The notes beneath the pieces are model-generated. The model was not told the DNA's origin and did no database searches. It was given only the letters and a program-made list of their open reading frames with translations. A stretch of 36,554 bases of DNA from Lachnospiraceae bacterium (lineage in GTDB: Bacteria > Bacillota > Clostridia > Lachnospirales > Lachnospiraceae), in assembly GCA_022788085.1 (NCBI GenBank), contig JALEWA010000065.1, forward strand, positions 1 through 36,554. The letters run 5' to 3'. Every line of letters begins with the position of its first letter. Within the stretch, counting starts at the first letter, position 1. Positions 32,809-36,554 of the stretch are shown here, in pieces. The translations under genes were made by a program, and so were the position numbers.

Positions 32809-33591
32809 TTACCCCCTAACTATATACTTATCCTTTGTCGTGTGCAAAAAAACAACAAACGCTAAAACATAAACAGAATACAACCCGTTTACTACATAAT
32901 AAGGTACAAAGCTGCCCCCATTCCATTCAGGATTGATTCTGCAAAGATTGAAAAAGAGATTTCCTGAGAAATGCCAAATGGATGCTGGAACAATATTTCC
33001 CCTTGCCAGCTTTGTAATCACATAATAACCAAAGCTCTCGACGACGCATCCATATAAGAAAACAGCATATGGTATCTCCATCGTTCCACCAAGTATAAAA
33101 TGATAATGCCACAGAGCCCAGATGCATCCTGTTATGATAGGAATCCATACTGCCTTATTGCAATTATCTTCCAACCAGTCTTGCAAAAAGCCTCTCCAAC
33201 CCAATTCCTCTGCAATAAACGCCCACATAATTATCACAATTTTCTTCATACTTATCGTTGAAAAAACAGAATCCTGTTTCAATATGATAACCGATATGCA
33301 TTTACCAATGACGATTACCACTGCCGGAATCAGACAGCCCAATAAGCAGTATCGCCAGGAGAAATTATTAATCCATTTTTCTCTTAAGAAATCTCTCACG
33401 CCATGTTTCTTACTATTATACACCAGAACCGCAGCAATAGAAGGCGAAGCCGCCTCAATTCCATACAGCAGCAAATGCAAAAATCCATTTTGAAAAATAC
33501 TGCAATATTGCATCAGAAGAACACACAACAAAGGAATGGAGAATGACAACATCAAAAAAGCGTACAATGACCTTTTTTCTTTACCTTTCAT
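32809..33591 (-). CDS. CPBP-family intramembrane glutamic protease (Abi/CAAX-like)
   Basis: A 260-residue membrane protein with about seven helices. The three family motifs are complete: EELGWR (E128, E129, R133), WALWH (H162) and IWHFSGN (H207, N211). The family includes Rce1-like CAAX proteases, bacteriocin-immunity proteins and processing enzymes. The start overlaps the MBL gene by 11 bases. It may process or protect against a peptide, but no peptide gene is visible near it. Confidence 0.9.
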   Translation of the reverse strand: MKGKEKRSLYAFLMLSFSIPLLCVLLMQYCSIFQNGFLHLLLYGIEAASPSIAAVLVYNSKKHGVRDFLREKWINNFSWRYCLLGCLIPAVVIVIGKCISVIILKQDSVFSTISMKKIVIIMWAFIAEELGWRGFLQDWLEDNCNKAVWIPIITGCIWALWHYHFILGGTMEIPYAVFLYGCVVESFGYYVITKLARGNIVPASIWHFSGNLFFNLCRINPEWNGGSFVPYYVVNGLYSVYVLAFVVFLHTTKDKYIVRG

Positions 33592-34408
33592 AAATTCCTT
33601 CCTTTTCCATTATATGTTCCGCATCATAGCAATAATCTGTAACACATCTTCCTTTTACGCTGTGGATATCAATTCCCTCCATAATATCCATTGGAATTTC
33701 TGTTTTTTCACCCTCAATCCTTCCCTCAATGATATCTATAGTCAATTTCTTAAGTTCCCTGACATATTCCATGTCTAAATAGTCCTGACCTTCTTCTATA
33801 TAAGGTTCTATCTGCCATGAATGTCCCGGATAGATTTTTACGGAATCATTTCTCTCCAAAAATACCTCCAGCCTGCTTAATGATTCCAAATACTCAGTCA
33901 ACGGACGACTTTCCTGAAGCTGCATCCATAGTCCACCGGAGCCGATAGCATCTGCACTGAATAAGACCTTTTCTTTTTCCATATAGAGCATCATGCTTCC
34001 TCTTGTATGTCCAGGCATGGCAATCACCTCTAACGAAGTACCTCCTAAGTCAAATCTCATCCCATTTTCCATATTATGAAATTGTTCCATTTTGAGATTA
34101 TCCCCATACATCTCCCTTAACAGATACAAATCCTTATAAGATATATAAATATCACATTCGGCTTCCATGAATTCCTGCATTCCTTTGCCTGCATGATCCG
34201 GATGCCCATGTGTAACAATCATATACAATGGTTTATCTGTTAACTTTCCTGCACACTCGTAAAGCCCTTCTGCAATACCCAGTCCGTCAATTACTACCGC
34301 ATACGCCTCACCACATACAAGATAGGAATCTACATTCATAAAGCTGCTGTCTTCCTGTATTCTATAAATATTATGTTGTAATTTTGATATTTTTAGTTGT
34401 TCTTTCAT
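33581..34408 (-). CDS. Metallo-beta-lactamase-fold hydrolase
   Basis: A 275-residue soluble enzyme. The zinc-binding motif THGHPDH gives H67, H69, D71 and H72, followed by GHTRGS (third-site histidine near 133), SADAIGS with the bridging aspartate and YPGHSW with the last histidine. The complete set supports a two-metal hydrolase of the glyoxalase II or lactonase type. The substrate cannot be assigned. The start overlaps the first CPBP-like gene by four bases and the end overlaps the second CPBP gene by 11, so all three are coupled. Confidence 0.92.
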   Translation of the reverse strand: MKEQLKISKLQHNIYRIQEDSSFMNVDSYLVCGEAYAVVIDGLGIAEGLYECAGKLTDKPLYMIVTHGHPDHAGKGMQEFMEAECDIYISYKDLYLLREMYGDNLKMEQFHNMENGMRFDLGGTSLEVIAMPGHTRGSMMLYMEKEKVLFSADAIGSGGLWMQLQESRPLTEYLESLSRLEVFLERNDSVKIYPGHSWQIEPYIEEGQDYLDMEYVRELKKLTIDIIEGRIEGEKTEIPMDIMEGIDIHSVKGRCVTDYCYDAEHIMEKEGIYER

Positions 34409-35121
34409 TGATGCCTTACTCCTATTATCTTTTTAACCCCAACATTCTTATTTCTCAGTAACAGCCATGCAATCAGTATTGGTGGCAAAGAACCTAAAGC
34501 AATAATAATAACTGCTTGTTGTATCGTCATTTCCATACTAATAATCGATTTTGTTCCCATAAAGCAATTACCAATAAAAAGTGAGCACCAATCCACTAAT
34601 GCATGAATCGTTATACCAGCCCATATATTTTTGCTTTTTATATAAATTGCTCCAAATATCAGAGCTGAAATAATCAACGATTTCCATATTTGGGGATAAG
34701 TATCGCCGTACTTCCTCATAAGCGCATTCAGAATCATCGCACGCATCCATATTTCTTCATTCATTCCTACAAAAAGCATATTGATTGTAAATAGCACCGA
34801 ATTTGCTACGGAAATATGTGTTAATGTTGAAAAATTAACCCCTGCATTACTTACAAAAACACTTGCTATCCCAATAACCAGAAATGGACTTCCGTATAAC
34901 AGTCCTTTTATATATCCTTTCTTTGTAAAACCTGCCGTATCCAGCAATCCCCCAAATTTAATCAGCAGCATACAGCATAAAACAATGCAAGAGTCTGCAC
35001 ACAATTTATCAAATCCCATGACAGGATTATCATCCCATGAGAATAAAGAGGATATTGATAATAATACAAAAGAAATCACTATAGAAAATATCACTACATA
35101 CTTATTCGCTATTTTTTTCAT
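34405..35121 (-). CDS. CPBP-like membrane protein with altered motif 2
   Basis: A 238-residue membrane protein with six or seven helices. Motif 1 is NEEIWMR (E122, E123, R127) and motif 3 is HALVD (H173, D177), but motif 2, normally F-x-x-x-H, reads FGAIY at 156-160 with tyrosine in place of the histidine. It may therefore be catalytically weak or inactive, serving as a partner of the intact CPBP protein two genes on. The ATG at 35121 follows AAGGG and overlaps the ATPase gene by 20 bases; the MBL gene begins in its stop. Confidence 0.82.
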   Translation of the reverse strand: MKKIANKYVVIFSIVISFVLLSISSLFSWDDNPVMGFDKLCADSCIVLCCMLLIKFGGLLDTAGFTKKGYIKGLLYGSPFLVIGIASVFVSNAGVNFSTLTHISVANSVLFTINMLFVGMNEEIWMRAMILNALMRKYGDTYPQIWKSLIISALIFGAIYIKSKNIWAGITIHALVDWCSLFIGNCFMGTKSIISMEMTIQQAVIIIALGSLPPILIAWLLLRNKNVGVKKIIGVRHQ

Positions 35122-36517
35122 AATATAAGTCCCTTAACGTCACCAGCATAATCTTATTTTCTTTCGCAAAACGCTTTACTTCGTCCGTAAAATGTGTTTT
35201 TGAACATAATACATATGATTTATTGGGATACTGTGTAATTAATAATCCTCGTTCCATAAGTTTTTGAGCTGTTTCCAAATGGATTCCCTGATTTTGGTAC
35301 TTACATTCACCCAATAATACACACTTGGTTAACGGATTCACACCTACAATATCTATCTCTTCTTCCTGCCTCAGTTTAGGATTGATTCCCCACCAACGTC
35401 CTATCTTCGTAATGGTAAAATCCAATTTTCCCTGCACGCTAATCTGTTGTAAATAATTTCTGCACATTTCTTCGAAAATGTTCCCCATATAATCCGGCAG
35501 TTGGGGTAATACTGACTCTTCAAAATAATTTTTTCCGTATTGCATCAGTATTAAATCAATACCGTTTGGTACAAACCGATACCAAAAACGAAACATATTA
35601 TCACATATTACATAAGAGGTTTTTTTCTTATTATCCTCCTCTGTAATAGCAGCACATTTTTCTACAATTCCAATCGAAATCAATGATTTCAAACAATATG
35701 ACACTGTTGCTGTATCAGAATGAACTTTGGTCACAATCTCATTCACTTTTACAGCCCCTGATGCTAATGCTTCAATAATCGCATTATATGTGGAAACATC
35801 CCGCAGTTCCTGTTTTAATAAATTACCTGGCTCTTCGTATAAATAACCACTACTATCAAAAAACAATTGTATTATATTTTCGTAAACTGTCAGTTCCGGA
35901 CGAAACAGCTCCAGATATTTAGGAATTCCTCCCGTCACACCATAGACAAGTGCCTTGTCTTCCTCTGAATAATTTGGCACAAAGCAGGCAGAAGTCAGAT
36001 AATCAAATGGGAGCAGTTTTATTTGCGCTGTTCTTCTTCCATAAAGCGGACTCTGATAGCCTAATACCTGATTTTCCATAAAACTCATGGAAGAACCGCA
36101 TAAAATAAGGTACATCTTACTGTCCTTCCATTCTCCATCTATATAACTTTGCAATCTGGATGATATACTTTTGTCTGAAGCAGCAAGATATGGGTATTCG
36201 TCAATAACAACCACACACCTTTCCTTTTTTGTATACTCGGTCAAAAAATCAAAAGCAGCTTCAAAGCTTTGAAAAGGAGGCATTTTTGTCATGGTTGGTA
36301 AAAGAGTTTTGTAGATACTTCTACTGAATAATTCCAAATTTCTCTCGCTTGTAGATTCTATAGCAGTAAATAAAACTGCTCTTTTATCTTCTACGAATTT
36401 ACGAATTAAGGTAGACTTTCCAACCCTTCTTCTGCCATAGATAACCGGCATCTGAAATTTGTATGTATCATAAAGTGCATTCAAATCTGCTAATTCTTTT
36501 TCTCTTCCAATAAACAT
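35102..36517 (-). CDS. AAA ATPase with DUF234-type nuclease tail
   Basis: A 471-residue protein of the archaeal-type ATPase family (PF01637 with DUF234). The P-loop is GRRRVGKST at 28-36, Walker B VVVIDEYPYL with D106 and E107, and the sensor region ILCGSSMSFME. A winged-helix segment lies near 235-285 (VNEIVTKVHSDTATVSYCLKSLISIGIVEK). The tail has EEEIDIVGVN and LLGECKYQ, the D-ExK pattern of PD-(D/E)XK nucleases. The family is common in gut anaerobes and its role is unknown; links to DNA repair or mobile elements are guesses. The ATG at 36517 follows GGGAG. The gene begins the seven-gene run and overlaps the next by 20 bases. Confidence 0.9.
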   Translation of the reverse strand: MFIGREKELADLNALYDTYKFQMPVIYGRRRVGKSTLIRKFVEDKRAVLFTAIESTSERNLELFSRSIYKTLLPTMTKMPPFQSFEAAFDFLTEYTKKERCVVVIDEYPYLAASDKSISSRLQSYIDGEWKDSKMYLILCGSSMSFMENQVLGYQSPLYGRRTAQIKLLPFDYLTSACFVPNYSEEDKALVYGVTGGIPKYLELFRPELTVYENIIQLFFDSSGYLYEEPGNLLKQELRDVSTYNAIIEALASGAVKVNEIVTKVHSDTATVSYCLKSLISIGIVEKCAAITEEDNKKKTSYVICDNMFRFWYRFVPNGIDLILMQYGKNYFEESVLPQLPDYMGNIFEEMCRNYLQQISVQGKLDFTITKIGRWWGINPKLRQEEEIDIVGVNPLTKCVLLGECKYQNQGIHLETAQKLMERGLLITQYPNKSYVLCSKTHFTDEVKRFAKENKIMLVTLRDLYYEKNSE

Positions 36518-36554
36518 AAGACCACTCCCATATAGTTAAAGATATTTTAGTTAA

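Noticed and set aside
30112..36517. Bacteriocin cluster around the CPBP proteins
   Set aside because: No short peptide gene with a leader, no modification enzyme and no dedicated peptide exporter is visible in the run.

Overview
The window looks like chromosomal DNA of a low-GC, Gram-positive anaerobe of the Clostridia, most likely a gut Lachnospiraceae relative. This is inferred from the AT-rich sequence, strong AGGAGG-type ribosome binding sites, lipobox and Gram-positive signal peptides, many two-component systems, LytTR/LiaF-like and FtsX-type ABC modules, and the style of the 7TM hybrid kinases. No rRNA, tRNA, phage, transposase or cas gene is visible. I cannot name a species from sequence reading alone.

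Almost every gene lies on the minus strand, so the window reads from right to left; only the pair at 22040-23205 is on the plus strand. From the right end: (1) 36517-30112 is a very tightly packed run of seven genes (AAA ATPase with a DUF234-type nuclease tail, CPBP-like membrane protein, metallo-beta-lactamase-fold hydrolase, CPBP membrane protease, YjbR-GNAT fusion, esterase, LacI regulator), with overlaps of 4-20 bases at four of the six junctions. A MATE exporter (30018-28675) follows, with a LacI-like operator in its leader. (2) 28502-23249 holds two tandem paralogous 7TM hybrid histidine kinases, one with and one without an Hpt domain, and a double-receiver regulator. (3) 22040-23205 (+) is a LytTR regulator with a LiaF-like membrane protein, preceded by two direct repeats 21 bp apart that look like an autoregulatory LytTR site. 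(4) 21725-20799 is a lipoprotein DNA/RNA endonuclease. (5) 20626-15362 runs ABC-F ATPase, Dabb protein, membrane EAL phosphodiesterase, cysteine hydrolase and EamA half-transporter. (6) 15252-14683 is an unknown protein built of two copies of one domain.

(7) 14664-14320 is a gene-free stretch holding six diverged 35-bp inverted-repeat units at about 62-bp spacing. (8) 14137-10427 is a MarR-led operon with a near-ideal promoter overlapped by paired palindromes: MarR, flavodoxin, membrane alpha/beta hydrolase, FMN-binding protein, a membrane protein whose N-terminus is broken, and a small anchored protein. (9) Hemerythrin and a GNAT acetyltransferase follow as single genes. (10) 9094-3817 is an FtsX/ATPase exporter with its OmpR-type regulator and sensor kinase. 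(11) 3661-1781 is an AAA-ATPase/PD-(D/E)XK protein with an added N-terminal HTH, read from a consensus promoter inside an inverted repeat. (12) 1664-9 is a secreted YD-repeat protein.

The most unusual items are the six-unit hairpin array, the HTH-ATPase-nuclease with its apparent self-operator, the MarR/flavin operon and a matching palindrome in the ABC-F leader, the LytTR direct repeats, and the broken membrane gene. All functional statements rest on motif reading, not on database searches.
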